Shown piece after piece: positions 34,682-48,800 of a stretch of DNA of 64,000 nt. Below the pieces are notes generated by a model. That model searched no databases. It saw only the letters and a program-made list of their open reading frames with translations, and was not told the origin of the DNA. Source of the DNA: Plumapathes pennacea (Eukaryota; Cnidaria; Anthozoa; Antipatharia; Myriopathidae); the NCBI GenBank assembly GCA_964036295.1, contig OZ038465.1, positions 10,423,667-10,487,666 of the forward strand. The letters are read 5' to 3'. The stretch's first letter is position 1; each line of letters begins with the position of its first letter. The position numbers were made by a program, and so were the translations under genes.

Positions 34682-37600
34682 TTTCCGTCTTTCTTTGTAT
34701 TTTTTCTATCCCTTTGTCTGTCTCTGCCTGCCTTTGTCTTTGCCTCTAATTCTGTCTGTCACATCTTACCCCCATAGAACAGTTCTTGGGGCCCATCATC
34801 TCATGCATACAGTACATGTACTGTGAAAGTACGCCCAGGAATAATGCATACACTAGGGCACCGAGACAGAAGACTGGCAAACCAATACGTGTCCTTTAGA
34901 GAGATAAAAATATATTCGTTATTTCTCTTTTCATGATTACAATCCTCTGGCAAAGAGCTAATTTTGAAGTTAGACAGAGTGCCTACGGTCTTCACCTCTT
35001 GGGGGGGGGGGGGGGGGGGCACTCTACAGTATGGAGCCAATTTCTTGAACGCTCTTTATATTCTCAGTATGTGGTCTGGGAAGGCTGTAACCCTTTCACT
35101 CTCAAGTTCTAAATGCAGCTCTCTCTCTCTCTCAACCTTTTAAGAAGAAATTTATGAGCGATTTAATGAGAATTTATAGTTTAATCAGCTTTAATCTGAG
35201 CAAGACATCAAAAGTCAAGTTCTCCATACTGTACGATATATCTTTGGTGAGGAACCCAAAGAACAAAATTGAATTTTACCACAACACACTAGTTTCTCGC
35301 TCTCTGATTGGTCGATTTACCGTGGTAAATAAGAGTCCAGACAACGATGCTGACGCCAGCATGTCACGTTTTGCAGCGAAATACAACGAAAGTTTCCTGT
35401 ATATTTCTAAATGTTGTGGTAAAAAACAAATTTCCACTGGTTTGCCGTGGTGTGGACTCTTATTTACCACGATTTACGTCATCACATGGTCAAAATTAGT
35501 TGCGGACTCACTCGGCGAAGCGCCTCGTGAGTCCACAACATTTTGACCATGTGATGACGTAAATCGTGGTAAATAAGAGTCCACACCACGGCAAACCAGT
35601 GGAAATTTATTAAATTTATCACTCTTGTGAGTGAAAGGGTTAAAATTTGCAAATCCCCACAAATTTCCCAAAACACAGTCTGTGTGTGTCCTGGTTGCTT
35701 ATGTTTTCTCCTACAAACCTGAGGAAGGTTATAAGTTTATACAGCCGTTTTCGGATGGCTGTCGAATGTAATCGTGTGATTGCTTTAGTTTTGCGTTTGC
35801 TATGCTCCAAACAAATTTAGCAGCGTTCGTGGTTAATCGGTAGCAAAAGCAAAACCTGATCCCGATAACGCAAGTCACTTTGGCTTCTGATTGGTTGAAG
35901 GTGTTTTCTTACAACTTCTGTGATTGGCGGAGTACTTACTTCAGTTTAGTTTTCGACAATCATCCAAAAACAGCTCTATTAATAGCTAGTAAAATAGTGT
36001 AGACCCCCGTAATTAAATTTGCGTACCATTTGAACTGAATCAACTTCCTGGTGAGAGGATGAAAAAGCAAGTCCTCGTTGCCGCTCTGCAATATGGACTG
36101 AAAGTTGAACACAATTTTAAAAAGAGGTCATCAGGTTATTTCAATTTGGTTCAGTAAAGTAAATTTCTCCACAGTGTTTTCCTTCAAAACAACTGCATTG
36201 ACCAGTGTTTTATCAGTTTTATCATCACGTGGCCGGCCAGAATACCCCGCCTCAACAACTGAATGTGCATAAGTGTGAAAGTGGATTGATGATTAGTTAC
36301 TAACTTCTAACTTGTTTGCAAAGCAAGTAGCAGGAACTGCTCAACTTAGTTTCAATTTAATTTTCTGAAAGTTTTGTTAATCCCGCAAAGCACTATGGGC
36401 AGACCCTGCACATGCGCACAGCCTTGAAGTTTCTTCCTAACTCACCAAAATACCACAGTACTGCACGCCATTCTTGTCGTACTTCTTATCCGGATCGGGA
36501 GAAAGATACTGGAAGTCATAAGTTATCTGCAAGAAAACGATAGTTAAAGTGACCCTCGCAGTTACGAAGCAACGTATATTATATAGACACGAGTGTTTTA
36601 CTGGAAAATATACCGTGCGTAAAATCCATACGAAACTACTCACTCGCAAAGCGCTCGCTCGTAAAATATTGTTTTTACCACTCGAAAATAAAATTCATAT
36701 CTTCGCGCCGCCGCGTAATATCCTCTATATATAGCAACACCTAGTATAGCTTGTGGGGTCGTGTAAGTAGCAATTGTAAGGATAGCCCGAGAAAAATGTT
36801 TCAAAAGATTTGAGTAATAACATCCACGGTATGAAAAGGTCCAAATAAGATTCAGAACAGTCGTGTAACACACTCTCCTCCCCTTTTGTTGTATTTTCCC
36901 TTTCCTTCTCTCAGTGCCCTGTCTCGTTGTGTGAGCACAAAAGAAACATTTTGACGGAGAATGCTGTAATAATTTCGGGAAAATACACTAATTTTAAGCT
37001 TGGGGAATAAATCTTAGTTGAAATGTCAAATAAGCATGACCCAAGCCTTCGATTTGATACACGAGTAAAGGTGATGTTACACGACAAAGTTTTTTAAGTC
37101 AACTTTTTTGCGCTAGACTTCTTGTCTAGTAATTTTCTAAACTATCAATTAACAGCAATCTTTGCACAAAATTCTGCCTTTGCCAAAGGCTTGCCGTCTT
37201 TGAAATAGGAGCTAAAACGCTAGTTACACAGTTGTAAGTGTTGCGCGAAAAATCGTTGTTAAAAATCGTGCTTACTCACCGAGTAGTCTTCGTAGGTTCG
37301 CAGGTGAGAAGAATAAGCGATGCACTTGTCCATGACAATCTGCAGACGGAGGCAGTCAAATTAACTAATTTAAAATGGCCACAAAAGGGGCACATTTAAA
37401 GGTCGTTTAACACGTTGGTTAGTGTTTTTCGAGACAGTGTTTTCGACTTTCTCACGACAAGAATCGCATCGTAAAAATCAACTCTACAGCACACAAACAT
37501 TTTAGTAATGTCGTATGCGAATTGTAAGCCAAATCGCACCGCGTGAATCGGCCTTAACATTACCAAGTTTGCGAATACGACTTTTTTCAAAAGAAAGTCA

Positions 37601-40600
37601 TCAATATTTCTAGCACGAGCAAAATATGAGAGAAAGAGAGTTGAGAAGATGTAGCTTTATAAGCATGTCTTTTTACCCGAGGTATTGCTAAAGGTGACAA
37701 GTCAACAGCAACAATTTGATAGAGAGAAAGAGAACCTTAGCAATGCAGGGCATCCTCTCAACAAGACGTCGCATGGCAGTTATACCATCATGTTTTGTGT
37801 TGTTCAAAACTTCTCGCCATCTGAGGAGAAAATAAGAAGTATATTCAGATCTCGCTTCTCTGGCTTCAATGCAGTGCCTCGCACTAGTAATATAGTTCTG
37901 TTCGCCTAGCTTTTTTACGTTGCTAGTTGGGTGTCGCATTTGTGTATCTGCCTCACCTCTCATCTGCTATAATCACACGGCACACTTGTGTTTCTCTGGC
38001 TTCAATAGCAGCATCCAGACAGTTCCATCCTGTGCTGGAAACGCTCGCAATGTTTGCACCCCTTGACAGAAGAAGTTTGACCACATCAACACTACCACAC
38101 CATGAAGCCAGTATCAAGGGTGTTTTCTGAAATAATAAATTGTTTGGTAAAACTACTTAGTTTGTCAAACAGAAAATAAATCACGCTAAACAATCATCTC
38201 CGCAAGGCGCGTCTGAGTTATCTATAATTTTACGTTTTCTCTATTTATCAGTAACATCCTAAGATCTTCCGCTCTTTTGTCACATAATCATGCCACACTA
38301 CTTTCCCTGTCGTAAAATTTTCTTCCTTTCCTCCATCTGCACCCTTCTCCATTTCTTTCGTTCGTAATGCCTTTTCATTCTTCTTCCTTTTTTCCCCTTC
38401 CTTCTTTCTCTCCTGTCTTTCTTAATTCCATCTGCTCTTTTCTTCAACTTGTAGTTCTTTTATCCCCTGCCTTCTTTCTTCACCTTTCTTCCATCTTGCC
38501 TTTCTATTCTTTTTCTACCCTCTTAAATACAGGTAAAATTCATATTGTCTGCAAGCCTTGTTGTTGTTATTGTTGTTGTTATAGTTTCTACGCTCCTTCT
38601 CTGCCTTCAACTCTTCTTCTTGCATTCTTTTCGTTCTTTTACTTCCAACAACGTCGCCCAATATCCCGACAGCAAACTAGACCCACTCTGTTTTTGTCCA
38701 AGGTATTAATGTCAGCTCCATAATCCAACAGAGTCCTCACGGTTTCCGGGCAGCCACTCCTGACGGCATGACCCAGAGGAGTCAAACGGTCATCATCTCT
38801 ACAGAAAAAAAAAAAAAAAAAGTCATGACAGGTGGCCGGGTACATCTTCGTTCCCAGGCTCTTCTCCCTACCCCGCTCCACAGTAGGGAAGAGCATGGGA
38901 AACAAGGATGAGGTTGCACCACACTACGACTTCTACGTAGGCCTGAAAATAAGTCGACTTCATAAAACACTTGTTAACTGAGTACAGGCCAATCTTTGTT
39001 CACGCTTTTGCCTCATTAGCATAAATCAAGTTTCAAGTTATAAACAAAGAAACAGATTCAGTAAATCGAAAGTAGACGTCAGACGCAATAATTAAAGAAA
39101 ATGTAAACGTTATGCGTTGAATACGTCTGGAGAAACGACATTATCAAAACTGCAAAAATTACGAAGAATGTATTACCGGGTGGCAAGAGTTGCTAATGAG
39201 GCAAACATGTAAACAAAGATCAGTCTGTACAGTCCCTTTTCCTGCAGTCCCCTACAGTCCATTTCTTACCTGTAATCCACCTCAGCTCTGTGTTTGAGCA
39301 GAAGAGTGCACACCTGAGCTCCACCTTCAGAGGCCGCCAAGTGTAAACATGTAAACAAAGCTCAATCCGTAAAGTTCCCTAAAATCTATTTCTTACCTGT
39401 AATCTACTTCAGCTCTGTGTTTGAGCAGAAAAGCGCACACCTGAGCTCCTCCTTTACCGGCCGCCAAGTGCAAAGGGGTGCAGGACTTGTAGTCAATGTC
39501 ACTAATGGACTCGGGACAAGCTTTCAGAAGCTCTCCCACAGTCATGGCATTGCCACGTCTGTAAAGACAAATAACAAAATAGAACTGACTCAGACATATT
39601 TGTGAATACGTATTAATATATCGACCTTGAGTTGATTTGAATAAGCTGGAAGCCGTAAAACTGGTCTCAACTGACGTTTAGAGCGTTAGTTTTTCGTCGA
39701 AGCAAGTGACTCAGTGGCCGAGCGGTAAGGGGTGATAGACCCGAATCCGTTATGAAGCTCTGAGCAAGTAATTCCCAGGGCCGGCAATAGTATAGGGAGG
39801 TTTTCCATCCGGGGAGGCAACTCTAGCGCTTTTTCGTTTACAAAACAGTGCCGATCAAGACATGACAGAACAGGGCAGTTAAGCGAAGGAGCAAAAGACA
39901 GCAGGACGGGACAAAACTGAGCAGAACAGCCTGGGCAGAGAAAAACAGAGCGAGAAAAAAAAAAGCAACAACAACAAAAAACAAACAAACAAACAAACAA
40001 GGCCAAAGCAGCACAGATCAAGACACGGCAGAACAGGGCGGTGATATGAAATGTAAAAGACAGTGAAAACGACGAGACAAAACTGAGCACAGAACCGCCT
40101 GGGCAGAGAAAAACAACAACAACGACAAACAAGCAAACAAAAGGACAAAGGTGAAGTGCAAAAGACAGCAGGACGGGACAAAACTGAGAAGAACAGAGCA
40201 GAGCGCTACAGTAGAACAGGGCGGTACAAAGCAGAGCTGGGTCAGACAGTCAAATATTCTCTTCACTTACTCAGCAGCGTAATGGAGGGGAATTCTCTCT
40301 TCGCCATCTTTGGCCTGTAAATCCGCTCCAGCAGATACAAGTAATTCGATGATCTGAAGAAAATGAATAATGGACTGAATCAACTTGACACGAAAACTTG
40401 GTTGTCGTCGGACAGGCCCGTATCAATAGTATATAACGTCACAAGAGTCTTTTCCTCTTTTGTCAGTTTGTCTCGCCGCTTCGAAAAAAGTTGGCTTTCT
40501 CGGCACATAGTAAACTTTACGTAAAATTACCGACGTATACTTTGAGAGATTTGTTATAAAACGAGGCGCTTAAAAAGTGAGGTTCGATATTATTATCCCC

Positions 40601-42822
40601 GCACCATTTGATGACTTACCGCCAACTGACAAGTAGCAGCAGAGTAGTGCAAAGGCGTCTGTCCGTGATTGTCTGTGCTGTTAAGAAGACTGGTGCCACC
40701 AGCCTGTGAGAAAAATAACAGCAGCTGCTGACAAAACCTGAAACATTTACTACATGACCACAGCAGTTGGAAAACCCGCCCTGGAATAAGCCACACTCAC
40801 ACTCATACGCACTTCTTGAGGCTGAGATGTTCTAGCGGGCCACTTGAAGATCAAACTTGGCGGGCAGAATGGAAAAGTATCACATTTACTCCATGCATAT
40901 ATAACAAGCCATATAAAAACGTACCTCCACAAAGGGTATCGTTTTGAAGCCTATTAGACTGAAATAGGGTACTGATTTTGTCTCATTGACATTGGGTGCA
41001 AATGTTTGAGATACAGGTCTGAGAAAAAGGAAAATATTTTTTGGAATATAGGTCTGAAATGGGATAAGATTTTGAAAACCGAGCGGCACACTTCCACCCA
41101 AATTTATGAGGAGTATGACAACCCATGCAATATTTCTCTCTCCACTTTTCATCTACGAAATGCAGCTACTAAGTCGCTGGTAGCAAAGTGTTAATCACCT
41201 CTAAAATAATTTGGATTGATTTGACGTCTGAACATTTGACAGCCAGATGAAGCGCAGATCTCCAACAGGTATCCTTGACGTCGATAGGTGTACCGCGGTC
41301 TAGCAGGAACTTGACGGCTTCTGGCTGGCCTCCCTCCACAGCACACAAAAGGGGGACTAGCACGTTTTGCCTGCTCAGTTTTTCACTGTATAATTCTGAT
41401 CCCTGGGAGGTGAGAAGAGTCGGCAATGTGAGCCAGCTTAACAAACTGCAACACTGCACAACCCTTGACAAGAAGAGAACTTTTCACTTGACTCGGAAGA
41501 TGACTGGTCAGTCACCAACAACAGTTTTCCTGAATACTAGGCTCACCCGGACGATCAAATTACATTGAACTAAGTTATCGAAAAAGCCATATTTTCAGTT
41601 TGATAGTATCCCTCAGTCGTATATATGTACGGACACTTTGCTCAAAGGAAAGTCTTGTGAACACATCCTCTGGTCAATGAGACATAGCTGTTGCCTGGTT
41701 GGTATACGTATTGGTGATATGGAATAGCATTTCGTTGGCATGCGATGTTTTTAGTGCAACATTGCGGATACATGTTGGCTGGTATGCCGCTTTTAGGATT
41801 CAACAAAAAAGAAGTGCCATGTCACAGAAAAGAGATATATATATTTTTTAAGTCAAATTTTGATGACACAAATCTTCAACCAAATGTACCTACCTATGTA
41901 ATTACGACTACGTTAAAGAAAATTTCACGGAAATGTCGTTAAACACAGTGTAGAAGTTAGAACAAGGCAAATAAAGAAACAGAAGTTTCATACTTGACTC
42001 AGGAGGTACTCCATGACTGGCACGTGACCTGCCTCTGCAGCCCTGCACAAGACAAAAAGGGGAGGGAAGGGGGGAAGACAACTTATTAGACATAACACAA
42101 GAAATATGATGTTCGCATATGCTTTTTCACCCAAATGGAAATGGCTCCACGACTGCTTGATTTCTCACGACGCATATTTCATTGGCTGATTGCAAATATA
42201 AAACTGCAGTAAAAAAACGTATGCAGCTTGTCCAACCTCAGGCGGCCCCAGGCTCTTGTGGTATTTAATGCCTGGCAGAAGATTATAAGGAAATGTATGG
42301 GGAAAGGTAACAATCGTTGTAAATCATAGGATTTCGGAATGAAATTCAAAAATAAATTTGCTGAACCTGTTATTGTGGTCTCTCGTGTGCCTTATGTCGA
42401 TTTGAAACCTCTAAGATTAGTATTGCAACAGTCATAGCCAAAGACTTTTGTCCAGGATTCCAGTCTCATTTAATGTCTGTTTGTGTTAGGAGATGACGTC
42501 AGTACCTGTGGAGAGCCATCATTCCCATGTCGTCCTGCGCCTTCACGTTAGCACCACACTTCACTAACATCTTGACAATATCCAGCTGACCATGACTGCT
42601 GGCAAGATGAAGCGGTGTACCCAGGTCTCCCTGAAATGTTCAACATGTCGTAATGATTCTAATAAGCGCCCTGTCTCATAAGCGCCTAGGTTCCAGCCTT
42701 AGTTTTTTTTTATCACGCGGACTACACGCAGGCCAAGTCGCAATTTGTTGTTGATATTTTTTATCTTCGTTCCCAGTTTATTGTTAAAGCGGGCAGCCTT
42801 ACCGCCCTTCACCCCTCCAACC

Positions 42823-42869
<47 letters not shown>

Positions 42870-45800
42870 ACACACAGCACATACCTGGACTACACAGCAG
42901 TCTGCTCTGAGTTCCAGACAAATCTGAGCTACCTGAGAATAAAATGCAATAAATCAAAATCAAAACCAAAATCCTGTCTTTTTGGTCTATAAATAGGGAG
43001 CTATCTAGAAGAACTGGGCCCGGTTTTTCAAAGCACGATTAGGCTAATCCTCGTAATCAGAATACTGCACAATGTGATGGTAAGCTGAAGCCACAGAATA
43101 GGGCACAAAGGCCACGGTGGTAGCGGGCATTACCCCTTGATCTACCAAAAAAAAAAAAATTATTGTGAGCCCAAGTAATAGCAGGCTAATCCTCGATTAG
43201 GTTTAAGCTTTCTTGTTATTTATAAGCCTGAAACCGTGAAAGTTTCGTCCACAGCGACTTTCTTGATAACGTTTTTAAAGCTGGAACAAGCTTTTTAATC
43301 CATCTTCTGACAAAACTCTGCAATTTATTGGGAGAGAGTTCGAGAAAAATAATTTCGTTAATCCTGGATTAGCTTAATCGACTTTCGAAAAACCGAGCCC
43401 TGCATGCAACAGCAGAGCTCAATTAAGGTACAAGTTGTAGAACCCTATGAAAATGCCACAAAATTTTTTCCTTTGTTCAGTGTTGTTCTACCCGACCGTA
43501 AAATACCAAAGAACCCCCTTTTTTGCACCTGAGGCTTGGAAGGGGATATGAAACCAACGGTGGTTTCAGAATTCTAGTTCAAATAATGGTACTAAGTGTC
43601 CTTCAATCCTGGAACATCCTGATGATTCAACTACATCTACAATATAAATATACTGCATAGATCAGCTGTAATTATGGCAAAGTATTCAAGTCACCTCATA
43701 ATGACCGCCCTTTATGGCAGAGTGGAGACAAGTGTTTCCATAATTGTCCTTCACATCCAGTTCTGCTTTTGGGGAATGACCTTTCCTCTTCGCTAAAATG
43801 AGGGTAATGTTCATTTGATGAAATACAAATAATGACACACAGTCGAACCGCGCTATTTCGAAGTCGCACGGGACATGAAAAAACGTTCAAAATAGTGGGG
43901 TTTTTTTAAAATAGCCGATAGTAAATGACTGAAAAAACAAATCCAAGGGGATTCAGCTTGACTTCGAAATAACGGGTACTTCGAATTAACCGAGTTCGAA
44001 ATAGCGACGTTCGACTGTACACTAAAGGCCAATTCACACTGGACGCGTCGCTACACGCCGTAACTGCACGCGTTGTCGCTTTGAAATTAGCCCTTGTTCT
44101 ATTTTTACGGCGTCGCTCTGAGTTGACGCGTTGTCGCTATGTTTGCGCCGTGTCCGGTGTGAATCGGATTGAAGGAATGACCGGGATCTAATTTTGTCGC
44201 GTTGTCACGTGCAGTTACGGCGTGTCGCGACGCGTCCAGTGTGAATTGGCCTTAACAGATAAAAAAAAAATGATGAGATAAACCCAGCTTCACAGACACA
44301 GTGACAGGAAGAGACAGAGAAATATTTCGAAGAAACCAGATGTTTTGAGCAACACAAGATTAATGCAGATATGATGCTGAATCTTATATAGTGCAAATTC
44401 CATGTAGTAAATATGACACTTGGGAAATTCTCTGCTCTCCTGGAGTGTTCAAGTTCTTCAAAGTTTCTCATATCTGTTAGTGATCAGGTTGACAGACTGT
44501 TAAGAAAGTTGGGCTGACATTCCAAGATTACTCCCACAAAAGGCTAATGCCTGAAACGTCAGTTCAAATTTCTTAAGGTGTCCAGTTTTCATACAGACCC
44601 CCAGGTAATTCATTGTGAATAAATATTTACTTAGATCTACAGGTACTGTACTACTTAAGGTGATTCCCTAGTTTTGCATTGTGCATCTTTAGTGCGCATA
44701 ACACTTTTGAGATAGTGGACATTAAGAACCATCAAAATTTCAAGATCAAAAGTTCTTTACACTCTTTACATAAGTTTTATTTATTATCATTCCTTGTGGG
44801 AGCAGCCACCTAGAAAGTTGAAACTCATCCCAGTCTTCTCTCGGAAAGACATATTTTGAAGTGAATATTCGCCCTTTCCTGACAAATGCACAAAAATGAG
44901 CACGGTGACCCCCATTTTTTATTCCATAATTTTAATAAGAACAGTGTCCCCAGTAAAACAGGAAAAAATAGGCAGAAATCTATGGACAGATTTTACACAG
45001 TTGAAAGAGATGCTACAGATCAGGCCACTTCTGGTTCAAGACAGCACATCAACTTCCCACCAAATTTTGGTGCTAAAATAAATTTGGAGTTATTCACATA
45101 TATTTTCTGTGACATAGGCAAATAATCAATAGAATAAAGTTGAGGGTTTTGGTGATAATTCAGACTTTATTAAAAATCATTTATCTTATTTCCCAGTATC
45201 GGGGTGTGCACAACAGACACTAGAACACCATTTTCGTCAGCTTATGCCGTAAAAACGAGCAGGGTGACCCCTTGTTTTTTTTGCATCATTGTGACCCACT
45301 TGAGTTGTTGTACAATTGTGCCAAGTTTCATTACAAATCTTTGACAGATTCTTTTTCTAGGGAATCACCTTAACTATTTATTTTAAATGCATGGAAACAT
45401 TGCTGTGTATCAGTGTTGTAGGAGTTCTAGTGTATGAGGATTAAAGAAACACTTTGATAAACAGACACTAATGGACAGAGAGGTCAGCTGTCACTTAAGC
45501 ATTGTATGTGGTGCACTGATGCACTCATCTGATGGTCCTGCAAAACATACCTTCATAAATCAGCTTCCTTAATATGTTGCTGTGTCCTTCCCTAGCTGCT
45601 AAGTGGAATGCCGTGAAGCCATCATTGTCTTTCAATGTTATGTCTCCTCCACGATATAACTGTATCGTCATTTTGAAAATCAAATACACAACAAATTAAG
45701 TGATTTTGATCTGAGTGAAGTAAAGTGTAATGAAATCTGAGGTGACAAAGTTACTTGAATTCCCGAGTGAAAGGATGGAATGCATGCATCAAACATTTAC

Positions 45801-48800
45801 TGTACATGTAAATACAGCATGTGTGAAGAAGTTGTCAAAAATAAATCTGAAGGATACTATAGCAGTATCAACAACCCTTACTGTAAGAAGCAAATACAGT
45901 GGAACTCCATTAAAATGGCCACTATCAGGACATAAAAATCTGGCCATATTAACAGGGTTTTCATATAAGAAAATGACTGGGCGTTTGTTCCGCGGGACAA
46001 AAAATGGTGGCCGTAATAACGGGGTGACCGTAAGGTGGGGTTCCACTGTAGGGCCAGAGTCCTTGCAGTGGTGTTATACTGAAGCAGGCACATTTAAAAC
46101 ATTTTTTAATTCATTGCAGTTTGCAATTTTAAATAATTTATATTATAATAATTATAATAAAACCTTTGTACAAACTTGTCAACAGTTTGACATACACACA
46201 TCTACAACCACATGACCATATGATAATAAAGATTATTTTGTTTTTCTCACCAGTTTATCCACAACTTCATCCCTGCCAGCCTGCACAGCTCCATGAAGTG
46301 CGGTGGCATTATCATTATCAACTTCATTGACCCTTGCCTCGCCATCCACTAGAAGAATCTGATAATTTTGCAAAAAGTGATGTTCAGCTTAATATTACAA
46401 AAAAGATTGACATTTCATGTTACGTCTGGCCAAACAGACTCCCAGGTCGAGCCAACTCAACCCAAGTTTTTGACTTGGGTTTGACTTCTAGGCATCATTT
46501 GGCCACCTCAATTTGGCTTAGCCTGGCTTGACTTTGATGGAGCTCAAATTTCCAACAGGTGACGATAAACTCTACAGCTGCAGCATAGCGTAACAAGAAT
46601 GTCTGGTAACCCCTGGCTAGTGGACATAGCTTCCATCATGCCTTATGTAATCTATACTTTTCTCATGTAACAATATTATAACTGTAAGTTGCCATTAGAC
46701 ACCCACAGCACCTCAACACACTCCACATGTCCTCTTCGTGCTGCATAGTGCAGAGCTGTCTGTCCATAAATGGTGCGAGCCATAACATCCACACCATTTT
46801 TAACCAGAAGACGGCAAGCAGCTTGTGCATTGAATTTGGCAGCCATGATAAGAGCAGTACATTTCTGAGTAATACAAGTCCCATGGACCTTGATATCTAG
46901 TCGGATGATCAAATAAGAACAACAAGAGCGTGAGATAATGGGAAATGAAGAGACAAGGCATAGTCTATGCAGGAGACTCCCACATGATGCAGGGTTGTTG
47001 TTCTGTTTGTGTGTTGTGCTGATGGTTGTGCATTCCACTAGCTGATCATGCTCTCAAATTGAATATGACAATAACTGATGCAACCATCAACTTCCATGTT
47101 ACGTTCATTGGGAGATTTCCTCACCTTATTCCGAGTCATCATTTTAAAGAATCATGCAAATAATATTGTTACAAGACCACAGTTCACGCCATGTAAGTAA
47201 AACTAAGCCAGGAAACTCAAAGATTAGACACAGCTAGTACTTGATCGTGATTTAATTGAATGTACAATAAATTATAATTTTTCTGTTGTACCCAGGAAAA
47301 TAGGGCTAACTTGCACATGACGTGAACAATTTCCAATTGTCAGATGGTGATAGTGATGATCGCTAACAGTAATATTAAATAATGAATTCATGTCAGCTAT
47401 AAACTAGCTGAAAATTATTACCAATTGTATAGATTTAGATCTATACAGGAATAGCACTTCCATGCATGAAGTCTCAATTTACCGGCTCCAGCATCCAACA
47501 ACAACTGAATAATCTTGCATTGGTTTGTGCAAGCTGCATAGTGGATTGGTGCCAGTCCATCTTGATCCAATTTGTTGAGGCATTCCACTGTGCAAGATTT
47601 CCTGGAAAGCAATTCCTTGACCAGGACTTCACAGCCATCACGACAAGCCTGGAAACAGAAAATACTACAAATTCTGAAGAGAACAAAATTACAGGCTAGG
47701 GATTATCTTTGGTTATGTAATACAAAAGCTGTAAGCGGATGAATTGGATTTTTCAGAAGCAAAATTTTACCTCGTGCGGACGAAAAGCCGTGATGCAAGA
47801 ACCATAGTCTGCTCATAACACAGTGAAATATAGAAAATAATGGTGCCTTTCTGGTTTGAACGATTCATCCGCCATCTTGGAAGTGAGTCCCGCAGAAGGT
47901 TGGGTCCCAAGTTGTTCCCAGTCTCCCCGCGGGGTTTTACAGCAATTTCGTCGGCTATGTTAATATACGTTTTGCGAGTTCAGAATGCAGCACAATCACA
48001 CTAACTTGTGAAATGAGATCTCTAATAGTCATGCATTCAAAAAGTATATATATTTTTACAGAGCCTGCTTCCGGTGGTGTAAATTTCGAGGTCACAACCT
48101 CCTGACATCTTTCCATCAAAAATTACTTCAAATATACGTTTATTGTCCTCCGCGAAGATGTGGGCTAAGAGCTGAACTGAATTAAAACAGGCTGTAATGC
48201 TCACTGTAATATTCACTCCACACAATGACGCTTCCTCACCTCCCCCCTCCCCACTTGTGTGAAATTGTACCATGCCGATTTACACAGTCACGCTTCGCCA
48301 CACACAGTGGGAACATATTTAAAGAACTTTATTTGCTACATTTCATTTTCACAAGCTACTGAGTTGATAATATACTTGGAACCACAAAAAGTTGATGGAA
48401 CATGCAAACTAGGAACTAGGGCTAGGCCGCTAGGAACACTCTGTTTTGATACAATATTGCCCTCGGCAAACTCTTTGTTTTCAGATAGTTGCATTTGACT
48501 CCACCGACTCAGAACAAATTGTATTTAATTGAAACTGACGTGGGTTCCGATGCAATGTCACTTTTCATTTTAAATTTTCTCCGTTCTGTCAGTGACGCGG
48601 AGCAGATCCAATGTCAATTAAATTAATGTCTTGAAATAATATTTGTTTTAGCTGGCCGGCTGTGATTGAACTGAACATAGCAACTTAGGATTATTGTCCC
48701 TGAACTTCTCTTGAACGCGATTGCGCAGGGAAAAAAAATGAAACAAGTGTTGCCTTAAAACTTCAGCTATCTTACCTCGTGAAGTGATCTGCGCAAATTC

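Noticed and set aside
39270-39343. Functional mutually exclusive ankyrin exon
   Set aside because: No acceptor or first half is present, so it could not replace exon 13.
39700-39780. tRNA gene
   Set aside because: Only the A box matches; no B box at proper spacing and no cloverleaf.
44886-45125. Open frames inside the TTAA-flanked element
   Set aside because: Short, no transposase motif, AT-rich; best read as non-coding filler of a MITE.
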